Assembly: GCA_023663185.1 (NCBI GenBank)
Contig: JAMPHY010000004.1
Span: forward strand, 141,803-205,802
Direction of reading: 5' to 3'
Source of the DNA: Clostridiales bacterium
Lineage (GTDB): Bacteria; Bacillota; Clostridia; Lachnospirales; Lachnospiraceae
DNA: 64,000 nt
Shown here piece by piece: positions 18,707 through 26,478 of the stretch. Made by a program: the position numbers and the translations under genes. The notes below the pieces were generated by a model. That model was given only the letters and a program-made list of their open reading frames with translations. It ran no database searches and was not told the DNA's origin. The first letter of the stretch is position 1. Each line of letters opens with the position of its first letter.

Positions 18707-19534
18707 ATGAATGATATTTATGGTTCTTCCGATGAACGACAGGCAGCGCTGCATGAACAGGATTTACAGAGACTGCGTGGTTTCCGGCTTATGGACGATG
18801 ATTTTTTATCTGCTTTCTTTAGGGATAATATAGAGGATACGGAGTTTATTTTACGCATCATACTGAATAAACCAACTTTGCAAGTGAAAAGTGTCCATGC
18901 ACAGCATGAGCTTAAAAATTTGAATGGTCGTTCGGTAAGGTTAGATGTCCATGCCGTAGAAGATAATGGGACAGAAATAGACATTGAAGTACAGCGGGAT
19001 GACCGAGGCGCTGGATTTAAGAGAGCAAGGCATAATAGTAGCCTTTTAGATGCCTCAATCTTAAAACCGGGACAGAAACCGGAGGAATTGCCGGAAACAT
19101 ATGTTATTTTTATTACAGAAAGTGATGTAATCGGGCTTGATGAGCCGATATATCCAATAGAGAGGTATATTTTTGTACAAGGAAAGTACATTCCGGTGGA
19201 CGATGGAGCGCATACTATATATGTAAATGGAGCAAAACAGGGGAATGAAACAGAGCTGGAGAAACTCATGCATGACTTTTCCTGTATTAAGGCGGAAGAT
19301 ATGTATTATTCGCAACTTGCGAAGAAAATGCGGTATTTGAAGGAAGATGAGAAAGGAGTGGAAGCTATGTGCCGTGTAATGGAAGAAATGAGAGACGAGA
19401 CCGAGTTGGCTACAAGAATTGAAAATGCACTTGAGATGATTAGTGACGGACAGCTTTCTCTTGAGAAGATTGCGCAATACGCAGGTCTGCCTTTGGATAA
19501 GGTCAGGGAGCTTGCTGAGAATAAGAGTGCATAA
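18707..19534 (+). CDS. Rpn-family PD-(D/E)XK nuclease-like protein
   Basis: Resembles the Rpn/PDDEXK_2 family, often annotated as putative transposase and, in studied cases, linked to recombination-promoting nuclease activity or phage defence. Around residues 80-105 the pattern RLDVHAVEDNGTEIDIEVQ supplies the Asp and Glu-x-Gln of the PD-(D/E)XK core. The N-terminal DDDFLSAFFRDN and the closing DGQLSLEKIAQYAGLPLDKVRELA helix are typical of the clostridial branch. It starts at ATG 18707 with GGAGGG upstream (18691-18696). It lies between the spoIVB 3' scar and a second Rpn-type gene, and is flanked by the two 50-bp direct repeats. Activity and target are not deducible. Confidence 0.85.
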   Translation: MNDIYGSSDERQAALHEQDLQRLRGFRLMDDDFLSAFFRDNIEDTEFILRIILNKPTLQVKSVHAQHELKNLNGRSVRLDVHAVEDNGTEIDIEVQRDDRGAGFKRARHNSSLLDASILKPGQKPEELPETYVIFITESDVIGLDEPIYPIERYIFVQGKYIPVDDGAHTIYVNGAKQGNETELEKLMHDFSCIKAEDMYYSQLAKKMRYLKEDEKGVEAMCRVMEEMRDETELATRIENALEMISDGQLSLEKIAQYAGLPLDKVRELAENKSA

Positions 19535-19563
19535 CCAGAGAGCATTGTTAAACAAACCACATA

Positions 19564-19613
19564 AATAAGATACAAAAGAGAAGCTTTTGACAGAGATGTT
19601 GAAGGCTTCTTAT
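19564..19613 (+). repeat. Direct repeat copy 2 (50 bp), probable terminator of the Rpn gene
   Basis: Matches 18501-18550. AGAAGC (19579-19584) can pair with GCTTCT (19605-19610), giving a hairpin followed by an AT-rich tail, 29 bases after the Rpn stop codon. Duplication of this block on both sides of the Rpn gene suggests an earlier tandem Rpn copy or a duplication on insertion. Confidence 0.65.
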
Positions 19614-19643
19614 TATTTGGATTAGTGATAAATATTCTGTTTT

Positions 19644-19684
19644 GGGCTACCGCTTCACGATTTCAATCGTTAAAGCGATAGCCC
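19644..19684. terminator. Long hairpin between convergent Rpn genes (possible bidirectional terminator)
   Basis: GGGCTACCGCTT (19644-19655) pairs with AAGCGATAGCCC (19673-19684) with one mismatch, and inside it ACGATT pairs with AATCGT. The T run is weak on both sides, so it may act as a terminator for convergent transcripts or be a palindromic intergenic repeat. Confidence 0.5.
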
Positions 19685-19691
19685 CTTAAGT

Positions 19692-20657
19692 TTAATTAAT
19701 TCCTGCCAGTTGAAGCTGCTTCTGTAAACGCTGGATTTCTGTCATCAACTTGGCGTTTTCTGTTTCTTGCTTGCTTATCTTCGCCTCATATTCCGCTTCG
19801 TATTCCGCTCTAAGTTTTGCCTCAAGTTTTTCCTGCCATTCCCTGAACTCATCACTAGGCAGCCTAATCAACCGTTCTGTCACATTATCGACCTCCCTTT
19901 GCAATTCACTTTGTTCCACGAATAGCCTTTTCGCTGCATGCCGTAACAATCTTGTATAGTCGCGGCATTGTAACTGTGTAAGATTGCCTGCTGATACTTC
20001 TTCCTCTAAAATTAATATAACCTCCCTCAAGTGCTCTGTCAATTCTTTTTTGGTAAATTTCTTGCGGTTTTTTTGTATACGGAAACGAAGTATTGTGTAA
20101 GGCAGGAACAAAGTCAAATGCTTATCCCTGATTTCTTCCAAAGAATAACTCTGGATTTTGACAGTCGGAATCTGATAGATATGCTCGCTGTTATCCTGAA
20201 ACAATATGCGGCACTTAAGATGGTCGGGAATCCTGCTGTTTTTATCGGGATAAATCACCACTGAATGAGGAAACTTAAGCGTTATTTCTCCGGCATCACC
20301 ATCTATGTTTTTCGTATAGGTGATTGCAAAATGCACGTCATAGGCAAACATACGGATTACCATTTCGTGATCGTTCTCCATCTGGCATTCCAAATGATAA
20401 TAATCTGTACCGTCTACCAGAAGCGCGATATCCATAAAGGTAGAACATGGCGGTTCTTCCGCGCTTTCCCAAAAGGTAGAAGTCTCTGTTTTTAACAGCA
20501 CAATAGAAGTTCCCTTCGGGTAATCTTTTCCGTAAACCTCTTTAAATAGCGGAAATAACTGCTCTGGCATAGTATCAACAATGGCCTTTAAAATCTCATC
20601 CCACAGTTTACGGCCATCATAAGCTGTGTTCTCTTTCTTAAGTGTTTTTTCTGACAT
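19692..20657 (-). CDS. Rpn-type / PD-(D/E)XK nuclease-like protein with C-terminal coiled coil
   Basis: A 321-residue protein. Residues about 65-90 read STFMDIALLVDG then YYHLECQ, which fits the Asp and Glu-x-Gln of the Rpn-like PD-(D/E)XK core. The C-terminal 70 residues (EKLEAKLRAEYEAEYEAKISKQE onward) form a charged coiled coil, as is common in this group. I start it at ATG 20657 because AAAGGAA lies just upstream; an ATG at 20684 would add nine residues that overlap that site. It points towards the 18707 gene and shares little sequence with it, so it is not a recent duplicate. Function is inferred from fold motifs only. Confidence 0.8.
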   Translation of the reverse strand: MSEKTLKKENTAYDGRKLWDEILKAIVDTMPEQLFPLFKEVYGKDYPKGTSIVLLKTETSTFWESAEEPPCSTFMDIALLVDGTDYYHLECQMENDHEMVIRMFAYDVHFAITYTKNIDGDAGEITLKFPHSVVIYPDKNSRIPDHLKCRILFQDNSEHIYQIPTVKIQSYSLEEIRDKHLTLFLPYTILRFRIQKNRKKFTKKELTEHLREVILILEEEVSAGNLTQLQCRDYTRLLRHAAKRLFVEQSELQREVDNVTERLIRLPSDEFREWQEKLEAKLRAEYEAEYEAKISKQETENAKLMTEIQRLQKQLQLAGIN

Positions 20658-20678
20658 AAAATTCCTTTCTTTTTTCTG

Positions 20679-20702
20679 TTGCAATGGTTAAAAGCATTGC
20701 AA
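20679..20702. repeat. Inverted repeat upstream of the minus-strand Rpn gene
   Basis: TTGCAATG (20679-20686) and CATTGCAA (20695-20702) are perfect inverted repeats with an 8-base loop, 22-45 bases upstream of the chosen start codon. A second, overlapping pair (AGCATT, AATGCT) follows. This may be an operator or an mRNA leader hairpin. Confidence 0.5.
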
Positions 20703-20870
20703 ATGCTAACAAGTTACTTTAAGTTACCATAAAACTGTGAAATGTGGCGAAACGCCGGAATGTCATGACTGCCATGAAAGCAGCCACAAATGTTTTTCAC
20801 TTAAATTTAATATATCAGCTATAAGAGATTTTGTAAATAGTTTTTTAAGATAATTTTTCACGATGATTTT

Positions 20871-22799
20871 TCACGGAACCTCAAACGCCACGTCCAGCAC
20901 AAAATAACCGTTTTGGACACGATACTCCATATAGCCGTTTCTGCGCTCGGCGGCTTGCATGATATTGGAAAGACCATAGCCGTGCCCTTCTTCTTCCTTT
21001 ATCGAAACAGGCAGACCGTTTGACACAGTCAGTTGCCCGTCAAAGCGGTTACTTACACGCAGTAAAAATAAATTCTGTTGAATACTCGCCTGTACTATAA
21101 TTTCTCTTTCTTTTTCAGGCATTGTTAAGGAGCCTTCCACGGCGTTTTCTAAAGCATTATTTAAGATTAAACATAGCTCCGTGGCGGGAAGTTCACATTC
21201 TCCGATGCCAATATTGCAGATTAATTCAATATGCTGCGCGCTGCATTTTGCCGCATAATTTTGCAGTACCGCATTCATATATGGATTATTGCTGAAAATT
21301 TTCACGTTCTGTTCCCTATGGTATTTAGTGACGCCGTCCAAGTATTTCTTTGCCTCTGCGGGCTTATTATCATCAAGCAGCGCAGCTAAGGTATTTAGGT
21401 GTCCGGATATGTCATGGCGTAAGGCGCGGAGCGCATTTTCATGGGAAAGCCTTGCTTCATAAAAATCCTTCTGCGATATAAGCTGTTTATCAAGCTGCCT
21501 TGCACGTTCTGTCTGCAAGGCTAAATCTGTACGCAGCCCTGCAATATGCCTTATAATCTGGTACAGGGCAAGGATTGATGAGAGTACGAATAATATCACG
21601 GCACACCAGTAGAAAAACAGAGTAATGGCAGGATAACTCATTTCCCTGAAAACATTGGCAATCTGAGCGGCATAGTATCCTTGTCCGCATATAGATATAA
21701 GATACAGGCTGGCAATCAGGCAGAGCGTGATACCAAGTCCGTATAATAACAGGATAAAGATACGGTTCTTTTGCCGCAAGGCTTCCCGAATGGCGAAAAC
21801 AAACAGCGCGGCAAGCGGGAAAAACAACGCCGCTCTTTTTTCCAAAAAAGGACTGTAAAAAGAAAGAGAGCTAAACAGATTCCCAATAGGAGAAATTAGT
21901 GAAACCAAAGTCGAGACTGCGAGAATACAGCCGAATATACGGCGGTCTTTACGGTTCTTCATCTGTAAAAGCAGCCAGATAAGAGGGAGCATAACTTCGA
22001 TTACGGGGATAAATACGGCAAGCGGACTGTCCATAGCGTAGGCTATGGGAGAGATAAAGCTAAACTGTCGCAAATGGGAAAGCATCTGAATCAAGGACGC
22101 CAGAATAAGCAACAGAGACGGATAATCATGGATTCCCTGAAAAAATGCAAAAATCCAGATACCGAAAAGTAAAATTGCGAGTATGCCGAATCCGGCGGCA
22201 GGCATCAGTTCCCTGCTTATGCCGGTTATCAGGGAGTCAGCTTCCGCCGCTGCTGAGGACAGACTGATGGCGGGCATGAAACCATACGCCGAATCTGTAT
22301 GCGCGGTGGCAATCGTGAGTTTTTTGCCAGCAAAATGCGCAGGCAGAGAGCAGCGTACCCATTCTCCCGGCAAGGAAGGCGTAGCGGTATAATTGTCCGG
22401 AAAAGTTATTCTGTCAATACGCATATCGTCTGTTGGGCAGTTGGTGTAGAGCAGCTCATCGTTTATAAATACTGCGCAGGGACGCAAAATATCTAACATT
22501 AGAAAGGTAAATCCTGCATTTTCCTGATTTATAGTCAGGGTGCGCGAGAGATAAAAAACCTTATTTGTTTCCAGATTTATAATGTCCTCTGAGATAAGCT
22601 CTTTACGGCTGCCATCTTCTATCGTATAAATATCCCAGCCGTTAGAATCGGCAATTAACGGCGTAAGGTAAAGCGCTTCCGTTTTTGTCCGAGTAAAAGA
22701 AGTAAGCAGTCCCATAATCCAGACGGTGAGCAGGACGAACATAAGAAGCAGCGCACATTTTGATATATAATGTTTCTTTAAAATAATGTTTTTCTTCAT
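20871..22799 (-). CDS. Membrane sensor histidine kinase, GHKL (AgrC/HPK10-like) type, orphan
   Basis: A 642-residue sensor. After one N-terminal transmembrane helix (about 14-34) comes an extracellular beta-rich sensing region (about 40-190). About seven further helices (195-415), in a 7TM sensor-like layout, lead to a coiled linker. The kinase core shows the H-box RALRHDISGHLNTL (phospho-acceptor His in RHD, near residue 468), the N-box LILNNALENAVEGS and the G-box GHGYGLSNI. This is the short GHKL ATPase form used by quorum-type and peptide sensors. No response regulator gene lies nearby, so its partner is unknown. It sits within the Rpn cluster behind spoIVB. A perfect palindrome lies just upstream of its start. 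Confidence 0.88.
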   Translation of the reverse strand: MKKNIILKKHYISKCALLLMFVLLTVWIMGLLTSFTRTKTEALYLTPLIADSNGWDIYTIEDGSRKELISEDIINLETNKVFYLSRTLTINQENAGFTFLMLDILRPCAVFINDELLYTNCPTDDMRIDRITFPDNYTATPSLPGEWVRCSLPAHFAGKKLTIATAHTDSAYGFMPAISLSSAAAEADSLITGISRELMPAAGFGILAILLFGIWIFAFFQGIHDYPSLLLILASLIQMLSHLRQFSFISPIAYAMDSPLAVFIPVIEVMLPLIWLLLQMKNRKDRRIFGCILAVSTLVSLISPIGNLFSSLSFYSPFLEKRAALFFPLAALFVFAIREALRQKNRIFILLLYGLGITLCLIASLYLISICGQGYYAAQIANVFREMSYPAITLFFYWCAVILFVLSSILALYQIIRHIAGLRTDLALQTERARQLDKQLISQKDFYEARLSHENALRALRHDISGHLNTLAALLDDNKPAEAKKYLDGVTKYHREQNVKIFSNNPYMNAVLQNYAAKCSAQHIELICNIGIGECELPATELCLILNNALENAVEGSLTMPEKEREIIVQASIQQNLFLLRVSNRFDGQLTVSNGLPVSIKEEEGHGYGLSNIMQAAERRNGYMEYRVQNGYFVLDVAFEVP

Positions 22800-22813
22800 A
22801 GATAATCCCCTTT

Positions 22814-22831
22814 TTCATATTGCAATATGAA
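22814..22831. promoter_or_regulatory. Perfect palindrome upstream of the sensor kinase gene
   Basis: TTCATATTGCAATATGAA is an 18-base perfect palindrome, 15-32 bases before the kinase start codon. The position suits an operator or a leader hairpin near the ribosome binding site (AAAGGGG). Confidence 0.5.
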
Positions 22832-23180
22832 GCATAAAAATTGTGTCCATTGTTCAGTCTGCTGAGACTGAGTTTATTATAGCATAGATATGCAAGAATA
22901 CTTTAATAAAATTATCTGAATGTATGAAATAAATATAAAAGGGGTATTGTATTTAGAATAAAAGTATGTTATTCTACGTTTAGCATATATTTTCTATATA
23001 CAAAACAGCATTAACGCTGCTTTGTGTTCTAAACGAATTCTTTTGCTGTAACGGCAATATAACTGGCGGCTGGCATATCGAGACGATATCAGCCACAGAT
23101 TCGGAAAATCCATGCTTACAACCAAACATAACAAAAAGCAGGGGTTTTCGAGACACTCCTGCGGAACACAGGAGGTAAAA
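22832..23180. other. Intergenic region with stacked hairpins, no gene seen
   Basis: About 350 bases between the divergent kinase and Rpn genes. I see several inverted repeats: CAGTCT/AGACTG (22855-22870), TAGAATA/TATTCTA (22954-22976), ACAAAACAGC with GCTGCTTTGT (23000-23025) and GGCTG-gc-ATATC with GATAT-CAGCC (about 23072-23097). The last would lie in the leader of the downstream Rpn mRNA. None has a T run typical of a terminator. Confidence 0.5.
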
Positions 23181-24134
23181 TTGAACAAAGACATTGGCTG
23201 GAAGGGATACCTTGCGGATAACGATAGGTATGCCGACATTATTAACGGAGTCTGCTGCAAAGGACGGCAGATGGTAACAGGGGACGACCTGAAAGAATTG
23301 GACACGCAGACCGGATTTCTACAAAAACTAAACCGAGGCATAAAGATACGCGATACCCTAAGAAAAGCAGCGTTTGGAGTGAACTTTGCGATTATAGGAA
23401 TTGAAAATCAAGAGAACCTCGATTATTCCATGCCGCTAAGGAGTATGTCGTATGATACAGGCGAGTATGAGAAGCAGGCTGCAAAGATACGCAGGAAGAA
23501 CAGAAAAAAGTTAAAAGACCTTAGAGGAAGCGAATACTTATACGGCTTCGGAAAGAAAGACCGCCTGAACCCTGTAATAACGCTTATTATTTATTCCGGG
23601 GAAGAGGAATGGAACGAACCTGAGTCATTGCATGAAATGATAGATTTTACGGACATACCGGAAAATATGATAAATATGGTTCAGGACTATAAGGTAAATC
23701 TAATTGAAATCAGGAAACTAACGGACACAAGCATATTTAAAACAGATGTGAGGCAAGTGTTTGATTTCATACGGTGTTCAAAAGATAAGGCTGCGCTTAA
23801 GAACCTTGTGGAAGGTGACGAGGCGTATAAAAGCATGGAAGAAGACGCTTACGAGGTAGTGGCGCAGTATACCAATGCGACAGAGCTGATAGAAGCGAAA
23901 GAAGACTATTATGGAAAGGACGGTAAAGTGGATATGTGCAAAGCGCTTAAAGAACTTATTGAGGACGGCAGGGCAGAAGGCAGAGAAGAGGGTTTACGTG
24001 CGCTCGTATTCTCGCTGAGCCTACTGTTGCCGAGCATTGATGCGGTGCATCAGGCAATTATAAGGAACGAAGATTATAAGAATGTGTCAAAAGAACAAGT
24101 AATGAAATATTATAAGTTGAAAACCACATTTTAG
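23181..24134 (+). CDS. Rpn-family PD-(D/E)XK nuclease-like protein (clostridial branch)
   Basis: Start chosen at TTG 23181, because a perfect AGGAGG (23170-23175) lies five bases before it and the protein then begins LNKDIGWKGYLADNDRYAD, as relatives do. An ATG at 23112 is open but lacks such a site. The 317-residue product has the family stretch FGVNFAIIGIENQ (Glu-Asn-Gln as the ExQ element) and SMPLRSMSYDTGEYEKQ. Next is a lid rich in basic residues, and the C-terminal sequence ends SKEQVMKYYK. A decayed relative of that C-terminus occurs at 58.2 kb, so this family has been mobile or duplicated within this genome. It lies directly upstream of the altered spo0A gene. Confidence 0.83.
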   Translation: MNKDIGWKGYLADNDRYADIINGVCCKGRQMVTGDDLKELDTQTGFLQKLNRGIKIRDTLRKAAFGVNFAIIGIENQENLDYSMPLRSMSYDTGEYEKQAAKIRRKNRKKLKDLRGSEYLYGFGKKDRLNPVITLIIYSGEEEWNEPESLHEMIDFTDIPENMINMVQDYKVNLIEIRKLTDTSIFKTDVRQVFDFIRCSKDKAALKNLVEGDEAYKSMEEDAYEVVAQYTNATELIEAKEDYYGKDGKVDMCKALKELIEDGRAEGREEGLRALVFSLSLLLPSIDAVHQAIIRNEDYKNVSKEQVMKYYKLKTTF

Positions 24135-24334
24135 AATTGAATATATTAAAGAATAATGCAGGAAACTGAATAATAGTTGTACGATAGGCAGGAGAGAAAT
24201 CCCCGCGATGACTGAATATTCCAAAAATCCCCATAGTTGTTTATAATAATGGTAGCACGAAAATAGAAATTATTGGACAATATGTAATTTCTAAATCGTA
24301 ATGCCGGAAAATTGTAATAAAATGGAGGTTTTCT

Positions 24335-24862
24335 ATGGAACAATTAAACTTAACTGTTACAAGAGACAATGAAAAAGTGCAGCAGATTCTTGATAACCTA
24401 ATGAGTACAGATAAAGCGTTTCAGATTATGATAACGGTGCCGTCTAAAATACAAGAAGCCGCAGCCGTGGAAATAAAGGCTTCGGAAAATGTAAACGTCG
24501 TACATGATTTAGAGAGGGACGTCACTAATATGATACATGAAATCGGCGTGCCGGCACATATTAAAGGCTATCAATATCTGCGCGAGGCAATCATGATGTC
24601 CGTCGAGGACGTGGAAATGCTTGGTTCAATTACGAAAATTCTATATCCGACTATAGCGGCTAAATATCAGACGACGCCGAGCAGGGTGGAGCGCGCGATA
24701 CGGCATGCAATCGAGGTGGCGTGGTCGAGAGGGAGAATGGAGACGTTGGACGCATTGTTCGGTTATACCATTAATACCGGCAAAGGAAAACCCACAAATT
24801 CTGAGTTTATCGCGCTCATTGCCGATAAAATCCGTCTGCAGTATCGTAATTATCATAATTAA
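24335..24862 (+). CDS. spo0A: Spo0A-like DNA-binding protein lacking most of the receiver domain
   Basis: Residues about 57-175 are a complete Spo0A effector domain: [46 protein letters not shown] and KPTNSEFIA. These match the region that contacts 0A boxes and RNA polymerase. Normal Spo0A has about 265 residues; this one has 175. The first 30 residues still look like the start of a receiver ([15 protein letters not shown] in place of the usual ADDN type). About 90 residues are then missing, including the phospho-acceptor Asp, the switch Ser/Thr and the Lys. The frame is open and a good GGAGG (24324-24328) precedes the ATG, so it is probably expressed. It lies where spo0A is expected, downstream of spoIVB but 22.7 kb away. 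Known biology predicts loss of phosphorelay control; constitutive or altered DNA binding is inference. Confidence 0.88.
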   Translation: MEQLNLTVTRDNEKVQQILDNLMSTDKAFQIMITVPSKIQEAAAVEIKASENVNVVHDLERDVTNMIHEIGVPAHIKGYQYLREAIMMSVEDVEMLGSITKILYPTIAAKYQTTPSRVERAIRHAIEVAWSRGRMETLDALFGYTINTGKGKPTNSEFIALIADKIRLQYRNYHN

Positions 24863-24908
24863 TCTAAAATTATCCTTTTATTAACGGAAAATATGATGTA
24901 TAATAACA

Positions 24909-24934
24909 GAAGCGGCTATATAGGAAGCCGCTTC
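24909..24934 (+). terminator. Hairpin behind the spo0A-like gene
   Basis: GAAGCGGCT (24909-24917) and AGCCGCTTC (24926-24934) form a perfect 9-bp stem with an 8-base loop, 46 bases after the stop. No T run follows, so termination is plausible but not certain. Confidence 0.5.
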
Positions 24935-25004
24935 TGTAGAAATAGCGTCGCGGAAGCTGTTTCATGGAAAGTGATTCTATTAAAGAATATTGGAGGGTTA
25001 TTTC

Positions 25005-26450
25005 ATGAAGAAGATTCTATTTGTTGCGTCAGAAGGAGTTCCGTTTATTAAAACAGGGGGCTTGGCAGATGTTGTGGGTTCTCTGCCTAAATGTATTGAT
25101 AAAGAGTATTTTGATGTAAGAGTAATTCTTCCCAAATACACCTGTATGTCTCAGAAGATGAAAGATATGCTGCAATACAAGACACATTTTTATATGGATT
25201 TCCATTGGAAAAACGAGTATGTCGGCATTCTCGAAGCTGAGGTTGACGGCGTTAAATATTATTTTATTGATAATGAGTCATTTTTCAACGGATTCAAGCC
25301 ATATAGCGACAATGCTTTATTTGAAATAGAAAAATATGCTTATTTCTGTAAGGCAGCGTTGTCAATCTTGCCGGTAATTGATTTCAGACCTGACCTTATC
25401 CATTGCCATGACTGGCAGACGGGACTTATTCCGGTTTATCTTAAGGAAAGATTTCAGGGCGGTGAATTTTACCGCGGCATAAAGACGGTTATGACAATCC
25501 ATAATCTGAAATTTCAAGGCAAGTGGAGCGTTAAGGAAGTCAGGGAGATTACAGGACTTCCGCAGTATTTCTTCTCACCCGATAAACTGGAAGCTTATAA
25601 GGATGCCAATCTTTTAAAAGGCGGGCTGGTTTATGCGGACGCTATTACTACGGTAAGCGATACTTATGCGGAAGAAATCAAGACGGCGTTCTACGGCGAA
25701 GGACTAAACGGTCTATTATGTGCAAGGGCGCATGATTTACGCGGTATTGTCAACGGTATTGATTACGAGGAGTTTAATCCGGAGACGGATAAAAATATTG
25801 CGTTTGCATATAATGCAGCGAATTTCCGCAAGGAGAAAATTAAGAATAAGCGTGCGCTGCAGGCTGAGCTCGGACTTAATCAGGACGACAAGACGATGAT
25901 GATAGGCATTGTTTCCAGACTGACCGGACAGAAGGGCTTTGATTTAATAGCATATGTTATGGACGAATTATGTCAGGATAATGTGCAGATTGTCGTGCTG
26001 GGAACCGGCGAGGAGCAGTATGAGAATATGTTCAGGCATTTTGACTGGAAATATCATGGAAAGGTGTCGGCAAACATTTACTACTCCGATGCGTTATCGC
26101 ATAAAATATATGCAGCAAGCGATGCGTTCTTAATGCCTTCGTTATTTGAGCCCTGCGGCTTAAGTCAGCTTATGTCGCTTAGATACGGCACGATACCGAT
26201 TGTACGCGAGACGGGCGGACTTAAGGATACGGTAGAGCCTTATAATGAATATGAAAGCACGGGTACGGGCTTTAGCTTCACTAATTATAATGCTCATGAA
26301 ATGTTATCCTCCATACGTTATGCTGAGCGCATTTATTATGATAAGAAAAGGGAATGGAACAAGATGGTGGACAGAGCAATGTCGGCAGATTTTTCATGGC
26401 AGGTGTCCGCTAAGAAATATCAGGAAATGTATGATTGGCTGATTGGCTGA
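25005..26450 (+). CDS. glgA: Glycogen synthase (ADP-glucose type)
   Basis: GlgA transfers glucose from ADP-glucose to growing alpha-1,4-glucan in the cytoplasm. The 481-residue protein starts MKKILFVASEGVPFIKTGGLADVVG, here given as the KTGGL substrate loop at residues 16-20, and has IHCHDWQT, the linker VNGIDYEEFNP, and the GT5 C-terminal ADP-glucose site with SLFEPCGLSQL. Start ATG 25005 is fixed by TGGAGGG at 24991-24997; an upstream TTG overlaps that site. No other glg genes lie nearby. The next gene starts within 30 bases and probably shares the transcript, although its function is unrelated. Confidence 0.95.
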   Translation: MKKILFVASEGVPFIKTGGLADVVGSLPKCIDKEYFDVRVILPKYTCMSQKMKDMLQYKTHFYMDFHWKNEYVGILEAEVDGVKYYFIDNESFFNGFKPYSDNALFEIEKYAYFCKAALSILPVIDFRPDLIHCHDWQTGLIPVYLKERFQGGEFYRGIKTVMTIHNLKFQGKWSVKEVREITGLPQYFFSPDKLEAYKDANLLKGGLVYADAITTVSDTYAEEIKTAFYGEGLNGLLCARAHDLRGIVNGIDYEEFNPETDKNIAFAYNAANFRKEKIKNKRALQAELGLNQDDKTMMIGIVSRLTGQKGFDLIAYVMDELCQDNVQIVVLGTGEEQYENMFRHFDWKYHGKVSANIYYSDALSHKIYAASDAFLMPSLFEPCGLSQLMSLRYGTIPIVRETGGLKDTVEPYNEYESTGTGFSFTNYNAHEMLSSIRYAERIYYDKKREWNKMVDRAMSADFSWQVSAKKYQEMYDWLIG

Positions 26451-26478
26451 TACATTTTCAAAGAAGATGGAGAAAGAT

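Noticed and set aside
18707-24134. Classical insertion sequences because Rpn genes are often labelled transposases
   Set aside because: No terminal inverted repeats with target duplications surround these genes, and the domains are PD-(D/E)XK nuclease-like rather than DDE.
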